Source: Cocos nucifera (taxonomy: Eukaryota > Streptophyta > Magnoliopsida > Arecales > Arecaceae). From it: a stretch of 64,000 nucleotides of DNA. The notes under the pieces were generated by a model. The model did not search any database. It was not told where the DNA came from and was given only the letters and a program-made list of their open reading frames with translations. The stretch is from NCBI GenBank assembly GCA_006176705.1, contig QRFJ01004179.1, positions 17,161-81,160 of the forward strand. Reading direction: 5' to 3'. The first letter of the stretch is position 1, and each line of letters begins with the position of its first letter. Positions 45,135-57,054 of the stretch are shown piece by piece. A program made the translations under genes and the position numbers.

Positions 45135-46812
45135 TTACAATGACATCGTTATGCGGGAACTGAACTTCTTGTACATCTTCCTCAATAAAAGTGATGGGCT
45201 CCTCAGTTCTTCGCCCTTTAGCCGATCCCTCAGACCCGTTGGCCTCCTACTGTCGAAGTCTCCTAAAGATGGTGTTGATGATATCGAGAGATGGCCAATC
45301 TCCTTGTTGCTCTCCCTCCTTGGTGGTTTCGATTGCGGCAGTGCCCTCGACCATTCTTCTGTTGTCTTAAGCTGACGTTGCAAGAATCGGCTAAGCCAGC
45401 CCCTCCTAATGAGCTCCTCGATCTCGTCTTGGAGTTGAATGCATTCTTCAGTATCATGATCATGATCACGATGATAGAGGTAGTATATGTTAGGATTGCG
45501 CTTGTCAGGATGAGTGCACATCCTCTTAGGTCTCTGTAGCTACCCCTTAATTTTTATCAGCACTTGGGTTTTTGGAGCATTGAAGGAAGCATAGTTATGA
45601 AACCTTCTAGGGGAAGGGCTCCTCCGTGCCCTTCCATCTGGGCTTCTTTGACGGCAAGCTTGAGATGAGGTTCAAGCTTGCCTATGCTCAGGGGGAGTCC
45701 GAGAGCACGATCGAACTTCATTCAACTTCTCTTCAACTGTGGGCTTGCTAGACTCGCTCACTTGTCGCTCTCTTGTGGCTTCCTCATCCTTCATCTTGAA
45801 GGCCTCTTCAGTTTGGGCATACCCTTCAGTCCGAACCAGTAGATCAACAAAATCCTTAGGATACTTCTTCTTCAGAAAAAATAGCATATCATTCTTCTAA
45901 AAGCCATCCTTCAATGCAGCCATGGCAATGGATTGGTCCAAGTTTCGGACCTCCAGGGTAGCGGTGTTGAAGCGATTGATATAGGCTCAGATGGACTCTC
46001 CTTTCTTCTACTTGATATTAATGATGGTGTCCGAACCTCGTCTGGGACATCGACTGCTAACGAAATAAGCCACAAACTGATGGTTTATCTAGTCGAAAGA
46101 GAAGATCGTACCCAATTTCAGCATCGAGTATCAATTTCTTACTACTTTCTTCAGAGTCGATGGGAAGGCTCAGCACAAGATGGCATCTGGTACGTCATGG
46201 AGCAGCATCATGATCCGAAAGGCCTCTAGATGGTCGATCAGATTAGTGGTCTTGTCATAGCTCTCGAATTGGGGGAGCTTGAAGTTCGATGGGATTAACT
46301 CCTGTATATTCATTGAGAGAAAGGAGGGTTGGTGTAGATGCTGTCATGGTGAGCCGAGGCAGTGTGGTGGAGCTCTTCAATGCATCGGTCCATGTCCTAC
46401 AGCTTTTAATCAAGAGCATCACCTCGATCATGTATCTCAGAGGGTTTTCAGCTATAGATGGGGAAGGTCTCCTCTAGAGAAGAATCATGGTATGAGCAGG
46501 GATCTTTTGTCTTTCATTTTCATTCCTAGGGGTGTCAGGTCTACTAACCCAAGTATGCCTCCTCAGGATTGATTCTTGGAACTCCAACAGGGGATTTTCT
46601 GGCTAAACTACTGCCGAAGGTCATTGCATGGCTTGCACCATTTTGGTGAGGCCTCGAACCTACTACACCAGTAGGTTGAATTGCTTTAGATCCACTATTA
46701 CCATCGGGGGAGGGGGTGGAGATGCCGGTGATGGTGTTGAATTAGGTGGATTTGGCTCAGATCTGGCGAAAGAGATGGTGGATCATTGGGTGGTTGTCTT
46801 CTTTGGAGGCAT
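45135..46812 (-). pseudogene. gag: Gypsy-2 gag, broken
   Basis: Start Met at 46812 (MPPKKTTTQ) soon interrupted by a stop. The capsid part with the FESYDKTTNLIDHLEAFRIMM region is at about 46200-46300, and a Lys/Glu-rich part at 45672-45887. The zinc-finger-like segment YHRDHDHDTEECIQLQDEIEELIRRG is in 45135-45521, where the first Cys is replaced by Tyr. Homologous in layout to Gypsy-1 gag, but the two are clearly different families. Confidence 0.75.
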
Positions 46813-46914
46813 TTCCTAAAGTGAACGAGATCAAACAGAGATGAATTTTGAAGGATCAAAAAGAGAAGATAAATAAAATCGATTGAGCACTCCTTTTAGA
46901 ATAGGAGCTCAAAG

Positions 46915-46942
46915 ATCCTTCCTCTAGTGCCAATCTTGTTGG
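46915..46942 (-). other. Primer binding region of Gypsy-2
   Basis: The minus strand after the LTR end reads ...AGATTGGCACTAGAGGAAGG, the same position and general form as the Gypsy-1 site. tRNA not assigned. Confidence 0.55.
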
Positions 46943-48210
46943 TGCAGAATCTGATTGATGCCAGAACAGAGCTAGAGTTGGAGAAGACGTGGTCGCCATC
47001 GAAAACCTACAAAATAGAAGTCCTAATCGAAGTCGGGGGTGGTGGCTTCGGTAGGATCCTTCGATGATCAAGTCAGCTCTTCTAGCCAACAGAAATGGAG
47101 TACTCAAGAAATTTAAAGGTAGAGTAATGAAGAGGAAAATGGGAGCTCTGAGAAAAACGTATCTAAAGGATCCCTTTTATAGATGGAGTTTATAACAAAC
47201 TGATGGTGATAGCCATAACCATCTGGTAGTGGTCATTCGGGACCATGTGAAATTTGTTGCGGAAGGTGGTATCCATTGTAGTGACGTGCCAGTCAAGAGC
47301 GGTGTCCTTTGTCACGACTTGCCGGTCTATTGGGATTTAATAGTTAAAGTTCGGAGGGAGAAAGTGTTGGTAGTGAAGAACTTCAATTCATAACATTTCT
47401 AGAGAAGTTTGAACTCTTTTTAAGGTTGCTCGTATGTGGGTTGGCTTGTACTAGCTGTTAGCCGGATTCATGCAGACGACGAGGTCCTTTCGGATGGTCG
47501 AAAGAAGGTCGACCGAAAGGAGGTCAACCAAAGGGAGCTTGCCTAGCTACTGGAAGGAGTTCATCTAGAAGAAAATTTGACTGGAGGTGGTCATCCAAAA
47601 GGAGGGTGATTGACGGAGATTGTCCAGATGGAGTCTAACTGGAGGAGTTCAGAAGGAGTCCGACTTGGAGGAGATAGCAGTTCAAAAGAGGTTCGGATGT
47701 CTCCAAGATTGTTTGTGCATTGACTGATATTCGTGGAACTAAGGATTGATGCCGAGGTCCTTTTGCTTGCACATCCAAGATTCTTGGTGCGAGAATCCAA
47801 AATCCTACCACTCACCACATATTGCAGAAGTTCGTTCGGGGTGTAGCTCTATAAATCAAGATCGAACAGCCTAGGAAAGTTCTAGTTGGGGAGGCATTGA
47901 AGTAGCTTCAAGGTCGGCCAGGCTACATTGCACTGAGATTGAATATTTAATTGCTTAAAGGGTTGTCATCACTGTTCAAGCTCATCTAGGTGAAACCCAC
48001 AACACCTTGTAGGTTCCAAAGTCTTTTAAAAAAGCTGGTGATCAGAATCGAGGAAGTCAGCTTGCAAGTCCAAGTTAGAGATCTACGGTCTTGATGCTAA
48101 GAAGGAATTCTTTATTGGTTGAAGTTAGTCGCAGTTGTTGTTGCCAGATGAGGTCACCTTAAGACCTGGCGTTCTATCGGACTTCAGCAGGTGAGGGTTT
48201 ATCCCTAACA
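46943..48210 (-). repeat. 5' LTR of Gypsy-2
   Basis: 1268 bp, partner of 27850-29119. TG/CA ends on both copies coincide. Confidence 0.87.
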
Positions 48211-48895
48211 AAGATGTACCTAAATGCACTGCCATTGGTCGATGAGAGGAGGGTCACACCCACCCTACTTCAATTGGAGACCAATGTCTGGCGATGAGTC
48301 GAAGGGCAAATTGGAAGAGGATGGAGAGGCAGTGGAGGCAAAGAGAACCTGGTGAGGCAAAGAGGCAAATTAGCATCGTGAGCAATGACTGATGAGGAGA
48401 CTAGAGACGAGGGAAGGGCTGGAAGGGACTTCTTTGGGTGACTTGAGAGAACCTGATGGCCAACGATCATGTCACTTTAAGCTATTAAGATTGATTTTAG
48501 TCATCGAGAACCCTGCTTGGCCAATTCGGTGACTTTAGTCAGAGCACTTTAAGCTTCCTGGATCCTCATTTGGACCTAATACTAGATGGCTCCAAACTGG
48601 ACATCAGACTCCTTGTCAGGCTTGATCCGAGTTCAGTCTCTACATTTAAATTCAAAGAAAATTCTTTCTACACCATGGGTGTTGTAGCTCCGTGGATACC
48701 ACCCGTGGTGATTGACTATCATATGGGACCAGAGCAGCAAAAAAAAAAAGGAATGCCATGCTCTGGCCTAATATGAGTATTTTTCTTGAATCCAAACCTG
48801 ACTCTAATTGACACAAGTCTAGCCTATGGCCCTTCCAAGTCAGCTCGAGCCCACTTTCAAGCATTTAAAAATTTTTTGGGGGTAAGATAGAGTGA
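48211..48895. other. Unassigned flank between Gypsy-2 and Gypsy-3
   Basis: 685 bp with no retroelement domain I can recognise, an A-run at 48739-48749, and a purine-rich part at 48290-48440. It should have been continuous with 58136 onward before Gypsy-3 inserted, so it may be Copia-C flank or host DNA. Confidence 0.5.
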
Positions 48896-48900
48896 TCAGG
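48896..48900. repeat. Target site duplication of Gypsy-3 (left), TCAGG
   Basis: TCAGG here and at 58131-58135, directly outside the LTR ends. Confidence 0.93.
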
Positions 48901-50517
48901 TGATAGGAATGTGATGTTGTCGTTAAGACACCATGTTTATCAGTTTAATCCGACTTCTTAAAATCATTGAAAATGCGTAGATAGTAGTGAGTCGGGTCGA
49001 ATCCACAGGGAAGGTAGTATTTTAGATTTGAAATCTTTGATTTTTGAAAAGAAAAGAAGAAAAGGATTTGAGTTTTCAGAATCAAAAGTGAAGTTGGAAT
49101 ATTAAAAGCAAAAATTAAAAGGTGCAGAAATTTAAATTTGGTACTAAGATCTATTAGTTAGATCTTAGCATCTACTTGCAATAAAATAAAAAGTAATAAT
49201 TAAAATATAGAAATTAAATTATAATAAAAATTAAAAGTAAAAAATTAAAATGCAAAAATAAAACTTTTATTAATTAAAATTTTAGAATTTAAATACATAG
49301 AATATAAAAAAATAAAATAGCCTGATCTCTGATCTTGGATCGGCATTGGCAGAAAGATGGTGTAGAAGCTCGGCTCTTCTTCTCGGCACCCATTGCTTCG
49401 AAGCAGCCTTTAACCCATAGCCTGACTTCACCCTGTACCAAAGCTTCACCTTGATCGGAGATGTTAATTTTTGATGGCCTGGGGTCCTTTTTATAGAACT
49501 AGGAGGGCTGGATATTTTTTCTAAAGGCAATATGGGACTAATGCCTTTGTAATCGTCAAAATACAAACAAATTTGGATAAAATTTAAATCAAAATAGCTC
49601 TGATATGACTCTAATAAGTCTGATAAAATCCAGCTGTTCAATAGAAATCTAACGATCCAAAAATCATCAAAATCGGATGCAGATAAGCTCAGATCAGGTC
49701 AGATTAAATTCTGGTCGTTGGATCGCGCTTGATCGAGAAAATCTGGCCGCAAATCGCGCTTCGGGAGTCTTGATCATCGCCGGCACCATTCTGGACCATC
49801 GGATCATCGCCTGGATCGAGCGCTGCCATCCGATGGTGATCCGCATGATGTTTGTATCTGAACTAAATTCGAAAGCAACCACAGCCGCCCGATCCTGACC
49901 GCAAACAACCACATCCGTCCGATCGCGCAATAACTGTTCCCATGGACCGCGTGGACCGGCCGCACCGCACACCGCAACCAATCAGTGCCACCATTGTCGG
50001 ATGAAAAAAAAAGACTAAATTACCTGTGAGCCATGATAAATTTCTGTAGACCCTTAAGGGGTCTAGGTCCACCACGTGGCAATCTCTGATTCGCCGAAAT
50101 TTGCTGAGCTAGCGGTCCACGCCTAGATCGTGGACCGGCTGATGGCTTCAATGGCTGAGTCAGCTTGATGGCTTGGCTTGGCTTGGTGGCTCGGCTTACG
50201 GAGCCGACTGAGCCATTTTCTTTTTTTATTTAATTTTTATTTATTTTATATTTTTTAAAAATTCATATCTTTTCCATTTTAGCTCCATTTTTCTTGAAAT
50301 TTATTTCGTTGTGATCAAAAAAATGAGATCTTTCTATTGATAATAAAATTTTATTTTTTAATTTTTATTATTTTTTATTATTTTTTAATTAATTTTTTAA
50401 TTAATAAAAATATGAATTTTTTAAAAATTATATATAAATTGATTAATAATTCTTAAAAATTAATATAAATTAATTAATAAATTAATATTTTTATTGATAA
50501 ATTTATGATGCTTATCA
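48901..50517 (-). repeat. 3' LTR of Gypsy-3
   Basis: 1617 bp, minus strand TGATAAGCATCATAAATTT to ...CCTATCA. It has a very AT-rich half (50220-50517) and a GC-richer block with repeated 'gcttggctt' and GAGCCG words (50140-50215). Its partner on the right is about 108 bp shorter after removing A4. Confidence 0.92.
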
Positions 50518-51774
50518 CACCCTCCAACTTAAGCTTTGCTCGTCCTTGAGTAAAGAAAGAATTTAGTTTTAAATATCTTTTAACTTTAGAGTTTCGAATT
50601 TTACCTAAGCAATTTTCAAAATGGCTATTGATATTCAGTAGAGCTTAAATGAAAGATATCATTGGGGTATTAATACTTATCAATAGAAAAATTAAGTAAA
50701 AAATATTAAATTTTTCAAAAACTTTTTCTAAATTATTCTACTTTTATCTCTGATTTGTCTAAACTTTCATATAGGCAGGTGTATTGATACTTCCATCCTT
50801 CATTTATTAATTTTTATTTTCACATTGCCCACTTTTTGACGTGAATATCATTGCTTACTTAGGCAACGGGACCCGGTTACTTGGTGGGAAACCAATATAT
50901 ATATTTTATTTTAACGTTGTACCACTATTGAGTGTCTTAACTCCTTAAGCTTTCTATTTAATCCATGTAGCGAGTCTTGGGCCAGTGACTCCCAAACCAG
51001 TTGGCTTTAGGGCACTAGGTATAGAATACCCCTCGGGCTTACTAGCTCGAATCAAATAGGCTACGAGTTAAGACTAGCTTTACAACGAGCTTCTTTGTCC
51101 TTCCCACCTTTTAATGCGAAACTCAATGCTTGCTTAGGCAAAGAGGCTCGGTTACTCAGTAAGAAGTACTTGGAAACTATTTTATTAAAATAAATTTTTA
51201 TATGAAGAAACGTATAGTTACCCTACACAAGCCTATGAAAAGTAGACTTTTCTTTGATGCTAGTAGAAATAATTAGAAATGCTCCAAAAAAAATTTTTGT
51301 ATTCTGGACTTAAATCTTTATTGAATTTTCTTAATACTTGATTCCTCAATATCTCATAGATTCTCTAATCTGTGTATCAATTTTTTTTTTTAAAATACTT
51401 AGTTTAATTCGATTCTTAAGCATAATCAAGTATCTAAATACTAAATACTAACTTTTTTGAGGACTTAAAATTTAAAAAAAAAAATTATTTTTCTCTCCCC
51501 CCAACTTAATCGACATTGTCCTCAATGGAGAAAAAAAAATAAAGGATGTAATAAAAAAAACATGGAAGAATACACCTAACTCAGTATATATATATATATA
51601 TATATTTTTTTTTTGGTCCAGCACATGCCTTTGAAAATTTGAGCTCTCCCTCCAACTTATTCAAATTATCCTAAAAAAATAAACTAAAAAAATAAATTAG
51701 ATAAAAACTAAATATTGGGTTGCCTCCCAACAAGCGCTAAGTTTACCGTCTTCAGCCAGACACAATGCAGCTCA
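50518..51774 (-). other. Gypsy-3 polypurine tract and 3' untranslated region
   Basis: The minus strand just before the LTR reads AAGTTGGAGGGTG (50518-50530), the polypurine tract, preceded by a GGACGAGCAAAGCTTAAG word common in plant Gypsy elements. Two diverged blocks with 'ttgcttacttaggcaa...cggttact' (50850 and 51140) form an imperfect direct repeat about 290 bp apart. A (TA)10 run lies at 51585-51604. No ORF. Confidence 0.7.
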
Positions 51775-53025
51775 CTATCCTGTGTTGAATATTGGATTGA
51801 CAAATTCCAATGGTTTTGGATTGCCAATCTCAGAAAGTTGATTTATAATCCCATTATTGATATATTCATTGTTAATTTTAGGGATATAATTTGTGATTCC
51901 ATTCTCAGACCCATGTTTATTAAGAATTACTCCTATTTGTTCTTCTAAAATGCTCATGAATGGAGTTTTAGGAGTTAAGTTTGATTCAATGGGTGCTGGA
52001 ATGGTGACTAAAGGCGGTTTTAATTCTGGAGGTAATTTAATGTGATCCTGCTTAAACAACTCTATTGATATTTCATTACATGCCTTTTGATTTTTATAAG
52101 AAGAACCAGCTTCTAGGGTTGAAGGGAATAGGACATTAGGTTTATAAGTCTCGGGTAAATCATCTATTCTCTTTTCCCTTATTTCTATCTCAGTACTAAT
52201 TTCTGGCTTGGGTTCTTCTATGTGGTTAGTCTCAGTACTAACCAGTTCTTCTAAATTTTCATTTTGGCTAGCATCAGTACTAGCCTCTCTCACCTGGTCT
52301 CGGTATGGTTCCATAAGAATCCTATAGCTTTTAAGTTCAGGAATTACTTTGGTATTCTCTAATTGGGGATTCTTAGATGAAACATTAGATTGATAATTTA
52401 ATCCAGGTGGTTGGTGGTCATTAGGTGGGTTGTTTGAAATTGGTAGGTTCGATAGTTGATCTAGTTCTCTCCTCATGTTAGACTCAACTAATTGTCCTAT
52501 TTGAGCTTCTAGTCTGGCGATAGATTGCTGTTGAGTTAGAATTAATTGTTGAAGTTGGTTAAATCTATCATCAGCTAGATTGGTCTGTTGAGGAGGTGGG
52601 TATGAAGGTTGATTATAATATGATGGCTGGTTAAACTGACTAGGCTGACCATTATTATAGGCATAATTTTGATAATTTTGCTCAAGTGAAATTTGGATTT
52701 GAGCCTAAGTCTGTTGGGATGTCCAAGAAAAATTAAAGTTACTCCAATCTAAATTATATGAATTTGAAAATGGATCATTAATCAATTTGGAGTATCCTTG
52801 AGTGGCTTGAACTTATTCTTGGATAAAATATGGAAACTGTGCAGTCATAGGATATTCACTTACATGATGGGTTAGACTAGCACAGATTGAATAATTCTCC
52901 TGATAATTAGAAGATGATGTGAATTGTGCAGGAGATTATTGACCTAGGGTTAGGAGTTGATCTATTTTCTGAGCAAGAAGGTCAACTTTACCTAATTTTT
53001 GGATAATTAGATTCATATTAGCCAT
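51775..53025 (-). pseudogene. gag: Gypsy-3 gag-like protein (C-terminal half of an Athila-type gag)
   Basis: The first Met at 53025 begins MANMNLIIQKLGKVDLLAQKIDQL. A CASLTHHVSEYP segment resembles a decayed zinc finger. A DPFSNSYNLDWSNFNFSW segment then matches the NPYSNTYNPGWRNHPNFSW signature of Athila-type gag, followed by a Gln/Pro-rich stretch and SIARLEAQIGQLV. Three in-frame stops lie in 52680-52940, and 51775-52476 is open for 233 codons. That part is acidic and Pro/Asn/Ile-rich with no known domain. The capsid domain normally upstream is absent, so this is a partial gag by design or by old deletion. Confidence 0.7.
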
Positions 53026-54319
53026 TTGATTATTATGTTTAATGTGAATCAACCATTCAATTATGTTCAACTAAATTAGAAAAAATAATTTCCTACCATG
53101 CATGTATTAGTGTAACCCTAATGTATGGTTTAAAAATTTTTAGAATATTTTTTATTTATTTATTATTATTATTATTATTTTATTATATTAAAAATTAATT
53201 TTTTTAATTATTTTTATTTATTAATTTTAATTTAATTTAATTTAATTTAATTATTAATTTTTAGTTAGTTTAATTTTTATTTTATTTTATTTTATTTTAT
53301 TTTTAGAGGAGTAAGAAAAAGAAAGAAAGAAGAGTTCTAAAGAAGAGGTCCTAAGGAGTCCTAGAACTAAGAAGAGAGAGAAGAATTAAGTTTAATTAGG
53401 TTTGATATTCGTTAGCAATCAAATTGGTCAATCAATCCTGACTAAGGGTTATCCTAGATCTAGACAGCTCCTAACTGTCAAGATCACCTTCAAGCCCTCC
53501 AAGTGTAGGATTAGCCAATCAACTGGCCAGGTAAGTGTAAGGTTGGTGGGAGTCCCCCCGTTGCTTGCCTTAAACACCAATTGTGCTTGGCCAGGTAAGC
53601 GAACGGAACCAATTAGAAACCACCTTCCTTCGGGTGCAGTCGTCCCTGAACCACTTTCCTAGACACCAGTCAAATTAACTTATCCTAACTAGGTTCAACT
53701 CTTAGGATTCCTTATCCTATTGAGCTCGAGTTCCTAGGGTTGATGTCTAATTAATTTTAATTTAAAGGTTTAGGTCAATGCAGGATGTTGGTTGGTTGTT
53801 TGTGGGCCAAGGAAGGGTGATCAAATCCCCACCTTATCTTGTTTAATTGGGTTGTACCCTTAATTTGATTTAATATGAATATGTACAAAAAAAAAAAAAA
53901 ATTCAATCAAAGGGTTTTATGCAATTTAAACTAGATGCATGCAACTAATTAAATTATGAAAGGCTTACCTTGCCTCCAGCAATCACCAAAAAAATAAAAA
54001 TAAAAATAAAGATAAAAATAAAACTAATATGATGCATGCTCTAAGCAGTTAAGATTTCTAATCTTGTCATGAGATTTTTAATTAGGTTTAAATGGATATT
54101 TTTTTTAAATTAATTTAAAAATAAATAAATAAATAAATAAATAAAAAGAAAAGAGGACTAGGGTTAGGATTGATCTTACCAAAATTAGATGCTTCTTCAT
54201 TTTCTCCTTTTTTTTTTCTACAAAATAAATAAAAAAAATTAGTAAGAAATATTAAAAAAATATAATTAATTTACAAAAAAAATCAAAGAAATTAAAGAAA
54301 AAAATAGCATCTATTCCTT
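53026..54319 (-). other. Gypsy-3 leader
   Basis: 1.3 kb between primer site and gag. AT-rich homopolymer and (TTTA)n, (TTTAA)n and (AAATA)n simple repeats at 53150-53310 and 53990-54150 flank a more complex block 53380-53870. No supported ORF. Confidence 0.65.
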
Positions 54320-54336
54320 CCCCGGCAACGGTGCCA
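54320..54336 (-). other. Primer binding site of Gypsy-3
   Basis: The minus strand reads TGGCACCGTTGCCGGGG six bases inside the 5' LTR end at 54343. A form frequent in plant Gypsy elements. Confidence 0.88.
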
Positions 54337-54775
54337 AAAACTTGATAGGAATGCGATGTTGTCGTTAAGACACCATGTTTATCAGTTTAATCCGACTTCT
54401 TAAAATCATTGAAAATGCGTAGATAGTAGTGAGTCGGGTCGAATCCACAGGGAAGGTAGTATTTTAGATTTGAAATCTTTGATTTTTGGAAAGAAAAGAA
54501 GAAAAGGATTTGAGTTTTCAGAATCAAAAGTGAAGTCGGAATATTAAAAGCAAAAATTAAAAGATGCAGAAATTTAAATTTGGTACTAAGATCTATTAGT
54601 TAGATTAGCACTACTGCAATAAAATAAAAAGATAATAAAAACAAAATTAAATTATAAAAATTAAAAGTAAAAATTAAAATCATTAAAACTTTTATATTAA
54701 ATTTAAATTTAATCTAAAATCGAAAAAAAAAGCCTGATCCATTGGTCGGATTGAAAGATTGTAGAGCTCTCATGT

Positions 54776-57054
54776 TGAAGGGAAATCCTGATTTCCCGGT
54801 CCAGGTTCGTCCAGATCTGATTAGATCAAGAGATATATTTCAAAAATTTTCTCTTGATCTTAATCAGATCTTGATATGTTTCAGATCTGATTCTTATTAT
54901 TTTAATAAATAAAATAAAATAAGATAAATTAAATCAAATTTAATTTACCTGATTTGGGTAATCCTATTACCCTGTAGATGATCCTGATTGCAGCGGAAGG
55001 TTCTGGATCTTAGCCACGCAAGCGCCTGGCCTCTACCGGTATCCACTCGGGTTGGATCTGGAGATCCTCTTCTTCTCTATCACACCTCCAAAAATCAGAT
55101 CTGGATCTGATCTGGAGGATCTTCAAAACTCTTTTGAAGATCTGCAGTCGTCCTTTTGCAGCAGCGCAGCCTTCTTGCTTTTGATCGCCTTTCCTTGATC
55201 TGAATCGCACCAAACTAAGTCCAAAACACTTTTGGACGTGGAGAGCAAGGGGAGAAGAGAGTATGGCATGGAGAAGGAGGGGAGAGGCAGCCTTGGATGT
55301 GGGAAATCTCTATTGAATTCACTTAGGATTAGGGTTGGGCGCAGGGTCTTATTTATAGACCTCTTGTGATCCAACTCCTCTTCCTCTCAACCAATCACAA
55401 CCCTTTGTGAAATCAGATCTAAATCTGATTGGTTGGAATAGAGACCCCTGGATTCCTCCTTAGAGGGCGCCTAAGACCAGTCAAACTGGATTCTTAGTAG
55501 AACTCTGATTGGAATCCAAAAGGGAGGTGGAGTCCTTGTCCAACAAGGACTCCTAGGCGCCTCCTACTTGGGCTCACGCCACCCTTGGCGTGCGCCCTTC
55601 TCCTTGCCAGGTTCTGGCAGGGGGACAGGCCCCCACCAGCTCTCCAATAGGTGCATGACATGTGGTCAAAAGTCAAAGGGTCAATGGTCAACGTTTGACC
55701 AGTCAAAGGTAGACTTTTGACCAAAGTCAAAGAACAAGAAATGGCAGGTGACCAAAAATGGCAGGTAATGTCTTACAAATAAGACAACCTATTCTGACTT
55801 GGACAACCTCCAGTCAGACCATATGAAGGCCTCTGATTGAGCACAAACTCCTTTGGCTCAGTCAGGACAACTTATTTATGATAGTAAAAGAAGAACGTTA
55901 GGTTCAATCGAGTGCTAGCACGATTTCCTTGAACCTAATTGAATCTCATTCAGATCAATTGAACTAGATCAGTTCAATTGATGATCACCAGATTCAAACC
56001 CTTGTTTGTGTGACCCAGTTAGGTTCAGTTCTGTATGGTAATGGGATATGTCATGATCTCTATCATAGACATCATCGAAACTCCTTTCGATGGATCAGAA
56101 CTCTTCTGATTCGAACAGCTAGAATGATCGATCATCTAAATCATTCTAATTGCTCCCAAAATCCACCAGTGACACCTAGCAGTATATGGTGGCAACCCAT
56201 CAGAGCTGAATGCGAACCTCTTGGTGCAGCTACCTGTGTGATTAAGTTCTTCTATCTTGAGCCCCGATCAGATTAGGGTTAAGGTGAACTCGTCAAACCC
56301 TAGTCTCTGTCATATGATGTAATCATTCGATTCGAGTCCAATGTGAAAATCTAAATAGAAACTCTTTCTATTATTTCACTCTACCATGGCCATGGATTTC
56401 TGGACTTGATTCTCATGATCATCATAGGGCTACTCCTCTACCACCGAGGTAGATAGATTCCCATCTTGATGCAATCCAGTTCCTACAATGAACATGCTAT
56501 AGCCAACATACACCTCAGGGTTCCATATGGCTAGGAGACCGAGTAATGGTGTAGTCAAACTATAACACCCTCAAGGTGAACTGCCGATGCATCTCAGGTC
56601 AAAGAACCAGACACACTACTGCAGCATCGAGTCAGTCATTGACGAGAAGGTAGACTTCCTAATGACTACTCGAGGTGGTCACGCTCAGTGCCCTCGTTCT
56701 CTAACGAGTACCTGTACTCTCGCTCCGGTGTCTCCACACCGTAGACTCAAGACTCATCTACTAAAGAGAAGCGATCGTACACCAACCTTCCGGATCAATC
56801 ACCATCCTCGTGATGATCCTATGGTCGGGAGCTGTTTATGAGTTAATAATGATTATTCATGTCTTAAATTTTCAACTCTTGAAAATATGAATTATCATTA
56901 CCATTAACTCAAAGGATGTATCACAGACACTAAATACACATGTGTGATAGAAAATAACCCATTTCATTAATTATAGTCAAAATTACAATTTTGCCCCTAG
57001 AAGTGTATTACAAGTGTCAGCCAATTCTGGCTTCTAGGGCACATATATCTAACA
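54776..57054 (-). repeat. Solo LTR of Copia-A (A4)
   Basis: Complete 2279-bp Copia-A LTR, TG/CA ends, with no primer site or internal sequence on either side; both neighbours are Gypsy-3 LTR. Near-identical to the LTR of A5 and to both A2 LTRs. W-box cluster at 55665-55730 with eight cores. Solo LTRs normally arise by recombination between the two LTRs of one element. The expected 5-bp duplication is not seen (CATGT left, TTCGA right), possibly because of poor consensus at the edges. Confidence 0.9.

Larger units (their letters stand above)
27850..48210 (-). mobile_element. Gypsy-2: Tat-like Gypsy element, 20 kb with nested truncated A3
   Basis: Minus-strand element with LTRs at 46943-48210 (5') and 27850-29119 (3'). 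Right to left: gag, protease, part of RT, the nested A3 (about 35741-44052), then RNase H, integrase, a 116-bp tandem array, an antisense ORF of nearly 3 kb and the 3' LTR. No 5-bp duplication flanks it (GTTGT against AAGAT). Its LTRs differ at roughly one position in eight over aligned stretches, so it is old. Confidence 0.85.

Noticed and set aside
45933..46819. Plus-strand ORFs opposite Gypsy-2 gag
   Set aside because: Shadows of gag; a second antisense gene at the gag end has no support in Gypsy-1.
48270..48776. Short ORFs in the flank between Gypsy-2 and Gypsy-3 considered as a host exon
   Set aside because: No domain, low complexity, no splice context that I can defend.
49282..50075. 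ORFs of 70-119 codons within the Gypsy-3 LTR (and partners at 57308-57602)
   Set aside because: The frames are not conserved between the two LTR copies and contain no domain.
53402..53662. 86-codon plus-strand ORF in the Gypsy-3 leader
   Set aside because: Opposite to element transcription and without any recognisable family feature.
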